A DNA stretch of 46,512 nucleotides from CADCVT01 sp035940955 (lineage in GTDB: Bacteria > Actinomycetota > Thermoleophilia > Solirubrobacterales > Solirubrobacteraceae). The notes under the pieces were generated by a model. It did no database searches. It was not told the origin of the DNA and worked only from the letters and a program-made list of their open reading frames with translations. The DNA is taken from contig DASZEJ010000013.1 of assembly GCA_035940955.1 (NCBI GenBank), positions 1 to 46,512 on the forward strand. Reading direction: 5' to 3'. The translations under genes were made by a program, and so were the position numbers. Shown in pieces: positions 25,626 through 33,906 of the stretch. The first letter of the stretch is position 1; each line of letters opens with the position of its first letter.

Positions 25626-28600
25626 ATGGCCGCGGAGCTGTCGTACGCCCAGGAGGGCCTGTGGTTCATGGAGCGGGCGCTCGGCAGCGGCCGGGCGTTC
25701 ACCATGGACCGCACGCTGCTGCTGCGCGGGCCGGTCGACGTGCCGGCGCTGCGGCGGGCGTTCGCGGCGGTGTCCGAACGGCACGACGTGCTGCGCACGG
25801 CGTTCCCGGTGGTCGACGGCCGGCCCGTGCAGGTGGTGCGGCCGGAGCTGGTGGCTCGCCTCGGGGTGGAGGAGCTGCCGTCGCGGGCGGAGGCGGAGGC
25901 GCTCGCCGCGGGGGAGGGCGACGTCCCGTTCGACCTGGCGACCGTGCCGCCGCTGCGGGCACGGCTGCTGCGCGTCGGGCGCGACGAGCACCTGCTGGTC
26001 GTCGCGCTGCACCACATCGTCAGCGACGGCTGGTCGTGGCACGTGCTGCTCGACGACCTGTCGGCGTTCTACGACGCGTTCCGCGCCGGGCGCGCGCGGG
26101 CGCCGGAGGAGGTGCCGCTGCGGTCCGCCGACCGCACGGGCGCGGAGCGGGCGGCGGCGCTGGAGCCGCTGCGGCTGAAGTACGCCGACTACGCGGCCGC
26201 GGAGCGGGCGGCGGGGCTGGAGCCGCTGCCGCTGCAGTACGCCGACTACGCGGCCGCGCAGCGCGCCGCGCCGCTCCAGCCGGCGATCGACTACTGGCGC
26301 GGGCGACTCGCGGGCGCGCCCGCGGGACTGGGCCTGGCGACGGACCGCCCGCGCGCGGGGGCGGGCGCGGGCGAGGCCGGGTTCGTCCGGGTCGCGCTCG
26401 ACCGCTCGCTGGTCGGCCGGCTCGAGGCGCTCGGGCACGAGCACGGCGCGAACCTGTTCGTCGCGGCGCTTGCGGCGTGGTCGGTCGTGCTGGCGCGGCA
26501 CGCGCGGACGGCGGACGTCGTCGTCGGCACGCCCGCGGCCCTGGATCGCGCGCGGCCCGAGCTGGAACGGCTCGTCGGGCTGTTCGTGAACATGCTCCCG
26601 CTCCGGCTCGAGGCGGCGCCCGCGCGGAGCTTCCGCTCGCTGCTCGACGCGACGCGGGACGCCGTGTTCGAGGCCTACGCCCACCACGAGCTGCCGTTCG
26701 CGCGGCTCGTGCAGGAGGTCGCCCCGCGCCGCGACCGCGCCCACGCGCCGCTGTTCGAGACGACCTTCGACGTCCGCCACGACGACGCGACGCCGCTGCG
26801 GCTCGGCGAGGCCGAGGCGGTCCAGCTCGACCTCGGCCGGCCGACGGCGCAGCACGACCTCATGCTGTCGCTCGAGGTCGGCGACGGACGGGCGGCCACG
26901 GCGTGGGCGTTCGACGCCGCGCTGTTCGACGCCGAGACGGTGGCGGAGCTGGGACGCCAGCTCGCGGCGGTGATCGCGGAGGCGGTCGCGCGGCCGGACG
27001 TCCCGGTCGGGGAGCTGGGCGGAGCGGAGGGGTCGGTGCGTCTGGCCGGCGAGCGCGCGCCGCCGGGCGAGCGCGTCGACGAGCGCTTCGCGGCGGTGGT
27101 GCGGCGGGCGCCGGAGGCCGTCGCCGTGGTCGACGGGCGCGGCGCGATGACGTACGCGCAGCTGGACCGGCGGTCGTCGGAGGTGGCGGCGGCGCTCGCG
27201 CGGCGCGTGCCCCGCGGCGGGCTGGTCGGGCTGCGGATGCCGCGGTCGGCTGAGCTGGTCGTCGCGATGCTCGGCGTCGTCAGGGCGGGGTGCGCGTACG
27301 TGCCGCTCGACCCCGACCAGCCGGAGGCGCGGCTGGCGGAGCTGGTCCGCAAGGCCGCCCCGGAGGTGGTGCTGACGGGGCTCGACGGGGCCGGGGGCAC
27401 GGCGCCGCCGCCACTCGGGTCCGCCGACGAGCGGGGCGGCGGCGGCCCGGCGCCCGCGCCCTCACCCTCGCTTCCGCGCGGCTCCCCCGACGAGCTGGCG
27501 TACGTGATCCACACGTCCGGCTCCACCGGGCGGCCGAACGGCGTGTGCGTGACGCACCGCGGCGTGGCCGCGCTGACGGCGCCCGGCTGGCACGGGGTCG
27601 GGCCCGGCGACCGCGTGGCGCAGCTGGCGGGCAGCGGGTTCGACGCGTCCGCTCTGGAGGTATGGGTCGCGCTGCTGAACGGCGCGGAGCTGCACGTCGC
27701 GGCGCGCGACGACGTCCTCGACCCGCGGCGACTCGCGGCCTTCGTCTCGGAGCGGTCGATCACCGTGCTGCACCTCGCCGCGCCGCTGCTGAACGACGCC
27801 GCGTACCGCGCGGCGCTCGCGCCGCTGCCGCTGCGCACGCTGCTGTTCGGCGGCGACACAGTCCATGCGGGGGCGGTCGCCGAGCTGCGCGCCGCGGGGT
27901 TCGGCGGGCGGCTGCTGCACTGCTACGGGCCGACCGAGACGACGGTGCTGGCGTCGGTCGCGCCGATCGAAGACGTCGCCGACCCCCGGCGCCGGCTGCC
28001 GATCGGCGGGCCGCTGCCGGGCGGCGAGCTGTACGTGCTGGACGAGCGCCTGGAGCCCGTCGCGCCGTGCGTCCCGGGCGAGCTGTGCGTCGGCGGGGCC
28101 GGCCTCGCGCGCGGCTACCTCGGCGACCCCGCGCTGACCGCGCGGCGCTTCGCGCCGAACCCGGTCCGCCCCGGCGAGCGCCTCTACCGCACCGGCGACC
28201 TGGCGCGGCGGCTGCCCGGCGGCGGCCTGGAGCTGCTCGGCCGGGCGGACCGGCAGGTCAAGGTGCGCGGCGTCCGCGTCGAGCCGGCCGAGGTGGAGGC
28301 GGTCCTCGCCGGGCTGCCCGGCGTGGCCGAGGCGGCGGTCTGCGCGGATCGCGACGCGCGCGGCGACGCCCGCCTCGTCGCGTACGTCGCACCGCCGACC
28401 CTCGACCCGCGCGCGCTCCGCACCGCACTCCGCGAGCGCCTCGCCGACCAGCTCGTCCCCGCCGCGATCGTGCCGGTCGACCGGCTGCCGCTCACGGCGA
28501 ACGGCAAGGTGGACCGCGACGCGCTCGCGGCGTTGGCGGGGGCGGGGGGAGGAGACGGCGACGGCGCGGCCGGAGGGGAGGGCGACGGCGCGGTGCGACG

Positions 28601-29807
28601 GGGCGCGGCCGGAGGGAACGCAGACGGCGCGGTGCGACGAGGTGCGGACGGAAGGGACGGCGCTGGCATGCCGCGACGAGGCGCGGCCGGAGGTGACGCC
28701 GGCGCCGCGATGGATGGCGACGGCGCCGGCACAGCGCCGCGCGGTCCAACCGAGCACGCCGTCGCCACCGCCTTCGCGGACCTGCTCGACCTCCCCACCG
28801 TCGGGCCGGGCGACGACTTCTTCGACCTCGGCGGCCATTCGCTGCTCGTGGTGCAGCTGCTCTCCAGGCTGCGCGACGCGACCGGCGTCGAGGTGCCGAT
28901 CGGTGCGGTGTTCGCCGCTCCGACGGTCGCCGGCGTCGCCGCCGCGCTCGACGAGGCGCGGGCTGAGGCGACGGCGGCAGCGCGCGCGACGGAGCCGCGG
29001 CTCGTCGCGCTCAACGACAGCGGGACGCCCCCGACCTTCGTCCTCTTCCACTCGCTCGGCGGCGGGCTCGTGCCGCTCAGGCCGCTCGCCGCCGCGCTCG
29101 GCGACGCGCATCCCGTGCTCGGGTTCGACGGCGCGATCGAGGGGCGGGAGGAGCTGTCGGAGCTCGCCGAGCGCTACGCCGCCGAGCTGGCCGGCCGCGC
29201 CGGGCCGCCGGCGATCCTCGCGGGCTGGTCGGTCGGCGGCACGCTCGCGCACGAGGTCGCGCGCCGGTGGGCGGAGCGCGACGGCACCGTCGCGACCGTC
29301 GTCCTGATCGACGCGCCGCGCCCCTCCGGCCGCCATCTCGACGACCCGCACCTGCTCCGCGCGTTCGCCCACGCGCTCGCGATGAACGCCGGGCTGCCGT
29401 CGCTGAAGAACCTCGACGACGCCGCCTTCACCCTCCCCCGCGACGCCGCGCTAGACCGCCTCGCCGGCGCGCTCGCCGCCGCGACCGGCGTCGACCGCGC
29501 GCGCCTCGACGACCTCGCCGACCACTTCGACGCCTTCGCCGAGGGCACCCGCGCCCACGAGCGGCACGAGCCGCGCCGCCACCCCGGCCCCGCGATCGTC
29601 GTGCGCGAGCGCGGCGGCGCAAAGCTCGAGGACGCGTGGCGCGACCTCTGCGCCGGCGTCACCGCGTACGAGGTCCCGGCCGACCACTACGGGCTGCTGC
29701 GCGAGCCCGCGGTGCACGCCGTCGCTGGCGTCCTGCGCGCCAGCGCCGCCGGGGCGCCCGAACGCCCGCCGCGCAGGCGGGCGTTCGGGGCGCTGATCGG
29801 CGGCTGA
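25626..29807 (+). CDS. Nonribosomal peptide synthetase, C-A-T-TE (termination module)
   Basis: 1393 residues. Condensation domain 1-430 with intact HHIVSDG (129-135). Adenylation domain about 483-960 with TSGSTGRPNG from residue 630 (Asn replaces the usual Lys of the A3 loop), CYGPTETT, RTGDLARR and LTANGKVDRDAL. Carrier domain with LGGHSL, Ser1072. Type I thioesterase about 1128-1375 with GWSVG, Ser1202. By hand alignment to PheA the pocket residues are D-A-L-H-L-G-C-V-L, which match no specificity code I can name. The thioesterase makes this the last module; the first condensation domain means it needs an upstream partner, presumably the NRPS pair encoded 8 kb away. A Gly/Arg repeat linker separates A and T. 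It stands alone, divergent from the VOC gene and convergent with the MFS gene. Confidence 0.95.
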   Translation: MAAELSYAQEGLWFMERALGSGRAFTMDRTLLLRGPVDVPALRRAFAAVSERHDVLRTAFPVVDGRPVQVVRPELVARLGVEELPSRAEAEALAAGEGDVPFDLATVPPLRARLLRVGRDEHLLVVALHHIVSDGWSWHVLLDDLSAFYDAFRAGRARAPEEVPLRSADRTGAERAAALEPLRLKYADYAAAERAAGLEPLPLQYADYAAAQRAAPLQPAIDYWRGRLAGAPAGLGLATDRPRAGAGAGEAGFVRVALDRSLVGRLEALGHEHGANLFVAALAAWSVVLARHARTADVVVGTPAALDRARPELERLVGLFVNMLPLRLEAAPARSFRSLLDATRDAVFEAYAHHELPFARLVQEVAPRRDRAHAPLFETTFDVRHDDATPLRLGEAEAVQLDLGRPTAQHDLMLSLEVGDGRAATAWAFDAALFDAETVAELGRQLAAVIAEAVARPDVPVGELGGAEGSVRLAGERAPPGERVDERFAAVVRRAPEAVAVVDGRGAMTYAQLDRRSSEVAAALARRVPRGGLVGLRMPRSAELVVAMLGVVRAGCAYVPLDPDQPEARLAELVRKAAPEVVLTGLDGAGGTAPPPLGSADERGGGGPAPAPSPSLPRGSPDELAYVIHTSGSTGRPNGVCVTHRGVAALTAPGWHGVGPGDRVAQLAGSGFDASALEVWVALLNGAELHVAARDDVLDPRRLAAFVSERSITVLHLAAPLLNDAAYRAALAPLPLRTLLFGGDTVHAGAVAELRAAGFGGRLLHCYGPTETTVLASVAPIEDVADPRRRLPIGGPLPGGELYVLDERLEPVAPCVPGELCVGGAGLARGYLGDPALTARRFAPNPVRPGERLYRTGDLARRLPGGGLELLGRADRQVKVRGVRVEPAEVEAVLAGLPGVAEAAVCADRDARGDARLVAYVAPPTLDPRALRTALRERLADQLVPAAIVPVDRLPLTANGKVDRDALAALAGAGGGDGDGAAGGEGDGAVRRGAAGGNADGAVRRGADGRDGAGMPRRGAAGGDAGAAMDGDGAGTAPRGPTEHAVATAFADLLDLPTVGPGDDFFDLGGHSLLVVQLLSRLRDATGVEVPIGAVFAAPTVAGVAAALDEARAEATAAARATEPRLVALNDSGTPPTFVLFHSLGGGLVPLRPLAAALGDAHPVLGFDGAIEGREELSELAERYAAELAGRAGPPAILAGWSVGGTLAHEVARRWAERDGTVATVVLIDAPRPSGRHLDDPHLLRAFAHALAMNAGLPSLKNLDDAAFTLPRDAALDRLAGALAAATGVDRARLDDLADHFDAFAEGTRAHERHEPRRHPGPAIVVRERGGAKLEDAWRDLCAGVTAYEVPADHYGLLREPAVHAVAGVLRASAAGAPERPPRRRAFGALIGG
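28553..28740. repeat. In-frame Gly/Ala/Arg repeat in the A-T linker of the C-A-T-TE NRPS
   Basis: gacggcgcggtgcgacg recurs at 28584 and 28623 (39-base period), with degenerate copies before and after (for example at 28656). The encoded stretch repeats DGAVRRGAxGG-like units between the end of the adenylation domain and the carrier domain, where family members normally have a short linker. Confidence 0.7.
29757..29789. terminator. Perfect 14-bp hairpin at the convergent NRPS/MFS junction
   Basis: cccgaacgcccgcc (29757-29770) and ggcgggcgttcggg (29776-29789) are perfect arms with a 5-base loop. The hairpin lies inside the last codons of the NRPS gene, 18 bases before its stop, and 21 bases after the stop of the opposing MFS gene. 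It looks like a terminator for the MFS transcript that was incorporated into the NRPS reading frame. Confidence 0.7.
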
Positions 29808-29810
29808 CCG

Positions 29811-31130
29811 CTACGCGCCCGGCGCGACGTCCGCCGTCGAGCGCAGGCCCCGCAGCGGCGACAGGAGCGCGAGCAGGAACGCGACGGCGAGCACGCCCGC
29901 CGCGACGTAGAACGTCTCGCGCAGCCCGATGCCGTCGGCGAGGTAGCCGGCGACGACGGCGGCGACCGGCACGAGCGCGACGACGATCAGCCGGTGCGCG
30001 GCGATCGCCCGGTCCGCGGCGCCTCCGGGCAGCGCGGCCTCGCGCAGCGCGACCTGCGCGGTGTTCGCCACGATCAGGCCCGCCCCGGCCAGGAACCACG
30101 CGAGGATCAGCAGCACGACGACGAGCGCCTCAGAGCCGTCGACGAACGCGGTGACGGCCAGGCCAGCCTCGTACAGGCCCATCGCGACGACCACCCGCAC
30201 GCCGAGCCCGGCGGCCCGCGTCTCGAGGCCGCGGCTCGCCAGGCCGCCGACGACCGCGCCGAGCGCCGCCGCGGCGAAGATCACGCCGATCCACACCGGC
30301 GAGAGCTCCAGCTCCGCCAGCGCGAACAGCACGAACAGCGAGAGGATCATCTGGGCGCCCACGTTCGCGACGAGCGAGGTGAGCGTCAGCGGGCGCAGGT
30401 GGCGGTTGGCGAAGTTCGCGTCGACGCCCTCGCGCAGCGCCGCGCCCGCGTCCTGCTCGTCGGCGGTCCGCTCGACCGCCGCGCCGGTCAGGACCGCCCG
30501 CGCGCGGGAGAGCGTCAGGACCGAGAGGAGGAACCCCGCGGCGCTCACGAAGAAGCCGCTCGACGCACGCCCGACGTCGGCGATGATGCCGCCGACCACG
30601 ACGCCCAGGGCGGGTGAGAGCGACTCGCCGGTCTCCAGCCGGCCGGCCTCGGCGGCGTCGACCGCGGCGCTCCGCGCGGCGGCCGGCAGCAGCGACGCGT
30701 ACCCGTGCTCGACGACGGTGGTGAGCGCCCCGAGCGCGACGCCCGCGGCGATGAGCCACCCGATCTCCAGCTCGTCGGCGGCGCCGAGCAGCGCGATGCC
30801 GAGCGCCACGACGAGGCGCAGGGCGTCGGCGACCACGACGCCGGTCGCCGAGGCGGAGCGGCGCAGGCCGGCGCCGGCGGCGACCGTGACGGCGAGCGCG
30901 GCGGCGGTCCCGGCGCCCGCGAGCCAGCCGAGCTGGATCGACGACGCGCCGACCATCAGCACGGCGGCGAGCGGCAGGGCGACGGTCGTCAGCTCGCTGC
31001 CGACGATCGCTCCGGTGCGGCCAAGCCACAGGGTCGCGGTGCGTCCCGGCAGCCCGGCCGGCGCTCGCAGGGCGCTCACGTCCCGGGCGGGCCGGACGAG
31101 CGCGGCAAGCGCAGTGGTCGGTTGGGACAC
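29811..31130 (-). CDS. MFS transporter, EntS-like exporter
   Basis: A 439-residue membrane protein with about 12 hydrophobic segments. LWLGRTGAIVGSELTTVALPLAAV at the start of the membrane region is typical of the MFS_3/EntS group of natural-product and siderophore exporters. I chose the GTG at 31130 because aaaggag lies just upstream; the 34 codons further upstream read poorly. It lies between NRPS genes, so export of the peptide is the likely role. It ends 3 bases from the converging NRPS stop. Confidence 0.88.
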   Translation of the reverse strand: MSQPTTALAALVRPARDVSALRAPAGLPGRTATLWLGRTGAIVGSELTTVALPLAAVLMVGASSIQLGWLAGAGTAAALAVTVAAGAGLRRSASATGVVVADALRLVVALGIALLGAADELEIGWLIAAGVALGALTTVVEHGYASLLPAAARSAAVDAAEAGRLETGESLSPALGVVVGGIIADVGRASSGFFVSAAGFLLSVLTLSRARAVLTGAAVERTADEQDAGAALREGVDANFANRHLRPLTLTSLVANVGAQMILSLFVLFALAELELSPVWIGVIFAAAALGAVVGGLASRGLETRAAGLGVRVVVAMGLYEAGLAVTAFVDGSEALVVVLLILAWFLAGAGLIVANTAQVALREAALPGGAADRAIAAHRLIVVALVPVAAVVAGYLADGIGLRETFYVAAGVLAVAFLLALLSPLRGLRSTADVAPGA

Positions 31131-31203
31131 GGGGTCTCCTTTCGTCGTGTGCGAGCCGCGATTGTTGACGCGCACCCCGCCCGGTCGCGAGCTTTCGGTG
31201 CCG

Positions 31204-32409
31204 ATGAGGCACGTCGTGCTCGGCAAGGGCATGTTCGGAGCGGCGACCGCCCGGCACCTCGCGGCGTCGGGCGACGACGTCGCGCTCGTCGGCCCCGACG
31301 AGCCGGCCGACCACGCGTCGCACCGCGGCGTGTTCGGCGCCCACTACGACGAGGGCCGGATCGTCTCCCAGCTCGTCGCCGACCCGCTGTGGATCGAGCT
31401 GGTGCGCGCGTCGCTGGCGGGGATGGAGGAGCTGGACCCCGGGCTCGTCCACCGCTGCGGCGTCGTGACCGCGATGCGCCCGCCCGCGGCGGCGGAGCTG
31501 CTCATGACCGCCGAGCTCGTCGGCGAGTGGCTCGGCGTCCCCATGGACGCGCTCGACCCCGAGGCGCGGGTGCGCGAGCTGCCCGCGCTGCGCTTCGACG
31601 ACGAGGAGGCCGTCGTGCTCGAGCGCGAGGGCGGCCACTTCAGCCCGCGCCGGTACGTGCGCGCCGCGGTCGACCGCGCGCGGGCGCTCGGCGCCGAGGT
31701 CGTCTGCCGCGAGGCGCGGCGCCTGCGCCGCACGCCCTCCGGCGTGGAGGTCGAGCTGGAGGGCGGCGGCACCGTCGCCGGGGACGCCGCCGTCGTCGCC
31801 GCCGGCGCCTTCACCCCCGCGCTGCTGCCGGTCGCCCCGGCGCTGCGCGTCAAGTCGGAGACCTTCCTCATGGGCGAGGCCGGCGACGCGCCCGACCTGC
31901 CGTGCGTGGGCCGGGACCTGGCGAGCGACGCGCTCGGCGAGCTGTACGTGCTGCCGCCGATCCCGTACCCCGACGGCCGCCGCTACGTGAAGGTCGGCGC
32001 CAACACGCTGCACGACGCCTGGCTCGACGGCCGCGACGAGGTCGCCGCCTGGTACCGCGACGGCGACGGCGACCGCGACCTCGCCGCGCTGCGCGGCGAG
32101 GCCGAGCGGCTGCTGGCCGGCGTGCCCATCTCCGGGTGGCACACGCGCCGCTGCGCCGAGGCCTACACCGCCCACGGACGGCCCTACGTCGACGTGCTGG
32201 AGCCCGGGCGGCTCGTCGTCGCCACCGGCGGCAACGGCCGCTCCGCGCAGGTCGCCGACGCGATCGGCGGGCTGGCGGCCGAGCTGGCGCGGCACGGCGA
32301 CTGGTCGTCGCCGTTCCCGCGCGACGCGCTGCGCTTCGTGGCCGCCGGCGAGCCGTGGGACGGGACCGAGCTGCTGCGCGACCGCCGCGCCGCGCTCGCT
32401 CGCGCCTAG
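31204..32409 (+). CDS. FAD-dependent amine oxidase-like protein (DAO/sarcosine oxidase family)
   Basis: 401 residues. VVLGKGMFGAATARHLA is the N-terminal Rossmann GxGxxG for FAD, followed by RGVFGAHYDEGRI, reminiscent of the substrate-proximal region of monomeric sarcosine oxidase-like enzymes; VVATGGNGRSAQVADAIGG near the C-terminus is the second FAD contact. Members oxidise C-N bonds of amino acids or N-methyl amines. Located between the exporter and mbtH, it is probably a tailoring or precursor enzyme, for example oxidising an amino acid before or after loading. The ATG at 31204 lacks a clear ribosome site; a GTG two codons upstream is an alternative. Confidence 0.82.
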   Translation: MRHVVLGKGMFGAATARHLAASGDDVALVGPDEPADHASHRGVFGAHYDEGRIVSQLVADPLWIELVRASLAGMEELDPGLVHRCGVVTAMRPPAAAELLMTAELVGEWLGVPMDALDPEARVRELPALRFDDEEAVVLEREGGHFSPRRYVRAAVDRARALGAEVVCREARRLRRTPSGVEVELEGGGTVAGDAAVVAAGAFTPALLPVAPALRVKSETFLMGEAGDAPDLPCVGRDLASDALGELYVLPPIPYPDGRRYVKVGANTLHDAWLDGRDEVAAWYRDGDGDRDLAALRGEAERLLAGVPISGWHTRRCAEAYTAHGRPYVDVLEPGRLVVATGGNGRSAQVADAIGGLAAELARHGDWSSPFPRDALRFVAAGEPWDGTELLRDRRAALARA

Positions 32410-32416
32410 CGCGAGC

Positions 32417-32434
32417 CGTCCCGCCGGCGGGACG
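32417..32434. promoter_or_regulatory. 18-bp perfect palindrome before mbtH (copy 1 of a shared 16-mer)
   Basis: cgtcccgccggcgggacg is perfectly self-complementary and starts 8 bases after the oxidase stop, 85 bases before mbtH. Its inner 16-mer recurs exactly at 43558-43573. It contains CGCCGGCG, which I remember as the core reported for LmbU binding. It may be an operator for the mbtH-NRPS operon or a terminator hairpin of the oxidase gene. Confidence 0.6.
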
Positions 32435-32519
32435 AACGCGCCGATTTCTCGCCTCCGCGCCCGGCGCCGCGATAGACCCCAGCGAGGTCCCCGTCCCCCG
32501 TCCTTCCAGGAGCGCCCGC

Positions 32520-32732
32520 ATGCCGGACACCGCACCCGCCGAGACCTTCGTCGTCGTCCGCAACCACGAGGAGCAGTACTCGGTGTGGTGGGCGGACCGC
32601 GAGCTGCCCGCCGGCTGGGACGCGGTCGGCGAGCCCGCCTCGCGCGACGCGTGCCTCGACCGCATCGAGGAGCTGTGGACCGACATGCGGCCGCTGAGCC
32701 TGCGCCGCTGGCTGGAGACCGTGGACGCGTGA
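32520..32732 (+). CDS. mbtH: MbtH-like protein
   Basis: A 70-residue protein that acts as chaperone and activator of NRPS adenylation domains. It shows NHEEQYSVW, PAGWDAVG and CLDRIEELWTDMRPLSLR, the conserved MbtH framework. One oddity is VWW where most members have LWP. An aggag site lies before the ATG. It begins the coupled operon: the next start overlaps its stop (GTGA). It likely serves the two adenylation domains of this cluster. Confidence 0.97.
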   Translation: MPDTAPAETFVVVRNHEEQYSVWWADRELPAGWDAVGEPASRDACLDRIEELWTDMRPLSLRRWLETVDA

Positions 32733-33901
32733 CGGCCGTGGCCCCCCGCGGCGCTCGCCGGAAGCTCGGCTGGGACGGCGTGGTCGCGCGCCTGCTCGCG
32801 CGCAACCAGCTGCTCGAGCGCGCCCTGCGGGGCCGCGAGGTCGACGTCGTGCGCGACGTCTGCGGCATCCAGGCGCAGGTCGCCACGGCGGCCGAGCTGG
32901 CGGTCGGCGTGCGGGTCGAGGGGGCGACGCAGGCGTCGGTCCGCGACGCCGTGCGCGAGCGCCGCACGCTCGTCAAGACGTACGGGCCGCGCGAGACGCT
33001 GCACCTCTTCCCCGCCGGGGAGCTCGGGCTGTGGGCGGCGGCGCGGCGCGCGCTCGGCGACCCGTGGTTCGCCTCCGCGGACCTCGACGACAGCCAGGCG
33101 CGCGAGGTCTTCGCCGCGGTCGCCGACGCGCTCGACGGGCGCGAGCTGACCCGCGAGGAGCTGGCCGCTGCGGTCGCCGAGCGCGCCGGCGAGTGGGCGC
33201 GCCCGCGCTTCGCGTCGACGTGGGCCGACCTGATCGCCACGTCCGCGTACGCCGGGGTGCTCTGCTACGCCGCGCCGCGGGGCGCGAAGGTGACGTTCGC
33301 GCGCCCCGACCAGTGGGCCGGCGGCGTCGAGGACGTCGACCCGCGCGAGGCGCTCGACGAGGTCGTCCGGCGCTACCTCGCCGCGTACGGGCCGGCCGCG
33401 CACGCCGACTTCGCGCGCTGGTTCTCGCCCAACCACCTCTCGGTCAAGGCCGCCCGGCAGCTGCTGGAGGAGCTGGGCGACGAGGTCGAGGAGGTCGAGG
33501 TCGAGGGCCGGCGCGCGTGGATGCTCGCCGCCGACGCCGAGGTGCCCGAGGAGGCCGCCGAGCCGTCGGTGCGGCTGCTGCCGCAGTACGACTGCTACGT
33601 GCTCGGCGCGCGGCTCGCGCGCGAGCGGATCCTCCCGCCCGCGGCCAAGAAGCGCGTGTTCAGCCACGGGCGCGGGCGCTGGGAGGGCGCCGCCGCGGTG
33701 TCCGTCCTGCTGGTCGACGGCGTCGTCGCCGGGCTGTGGGACCGCCGGGGCACGGCCGCGCGGACGCGGCTGCGCGTCGAGCCGGTCGGCGCGCTGGGCG
33801 CCGAGCACCGCCGGCTGCTGGCCGCCGAGGCCGACCGCCTCGGCGCGTTCTGGGACACGGACGTCGAGGTGAGCGTCGGCCGCCTCGACGAGGAGGACTG
33901 A
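32729..33901 (+). CDS. AlkZ/YcaQ-family (HTH_42) DNA glycosylase, likely self-resistance
   Basis: A 390-residue winged-helix protein of the HTH_42 family. ARNQLLER followed by VRDVCGIQAQV matches its N-terminal signature; Q48-A-Q50 is the QxQ catalytic pair of AlkZ, the azinomycin-resistance glycosylase that removes alkylated or crosslinked bases (the YcaQ branch has QxD). LLPQYDCYVLGARLARERILPP and GVVAGLWDRR in the C-terminal half also fit. The GTG overlaps the mbtH stop (GTGA) and its 3' end is 5 bases from the NRPS start, so it is fully embedded in the biosynthetic operon. In known cases such embedding marks protection of the producer's DNA against its own genotoxin. That role here is inference; family membership is well supported. 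Confidence 0.87.
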   Translation: MTAVAPRGARRKLGWDGVVARLLARNQLLERALRGREVDVVRDVCGIQAQVATAAELAVGVRVEGATQASVRDAVRERRTLVKTYGPRETLHLFPAGELGLWAAARRALGDPWFASADLDDSQAREVFAAVADALDGRELTREELAAAVAERAGEWARPRFASTWADLIATSAYAGVLCYAAPRGAKVTFARPDQWAGGVEDVDPREALDEVVRRYLAAYGPAAHADFARWFSPNHLSVKAARQLLEELGDEVEEVEVEGRRAWMLAADAEVPEEAAEPSVRLLPQYDCYVLGARLARERILPPAAKKRVFSHGRGRWEGAAAVSVLLVDGVVAGLWDRRGTAARTRLRVEPVGALGAEHRRLLAAEADRLGAFWDTDVEVSVGRLDEED

Positions 33902-33906
33902 CCGAG

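Noticed and set aside
25626..29807. Assigning amino acid substrates to the two adenylation domains
   Set aside because: The hand-read pocket residues match no code I can name with confidence, so no substrate is given.
32417..32434. Palindrome before mbtH taken only as a terminator of the oxidase gene
   Set aside because: Not dismissed entirely, but the exact second copy inside the regulator gene makes a protein-binding site the better explanation.
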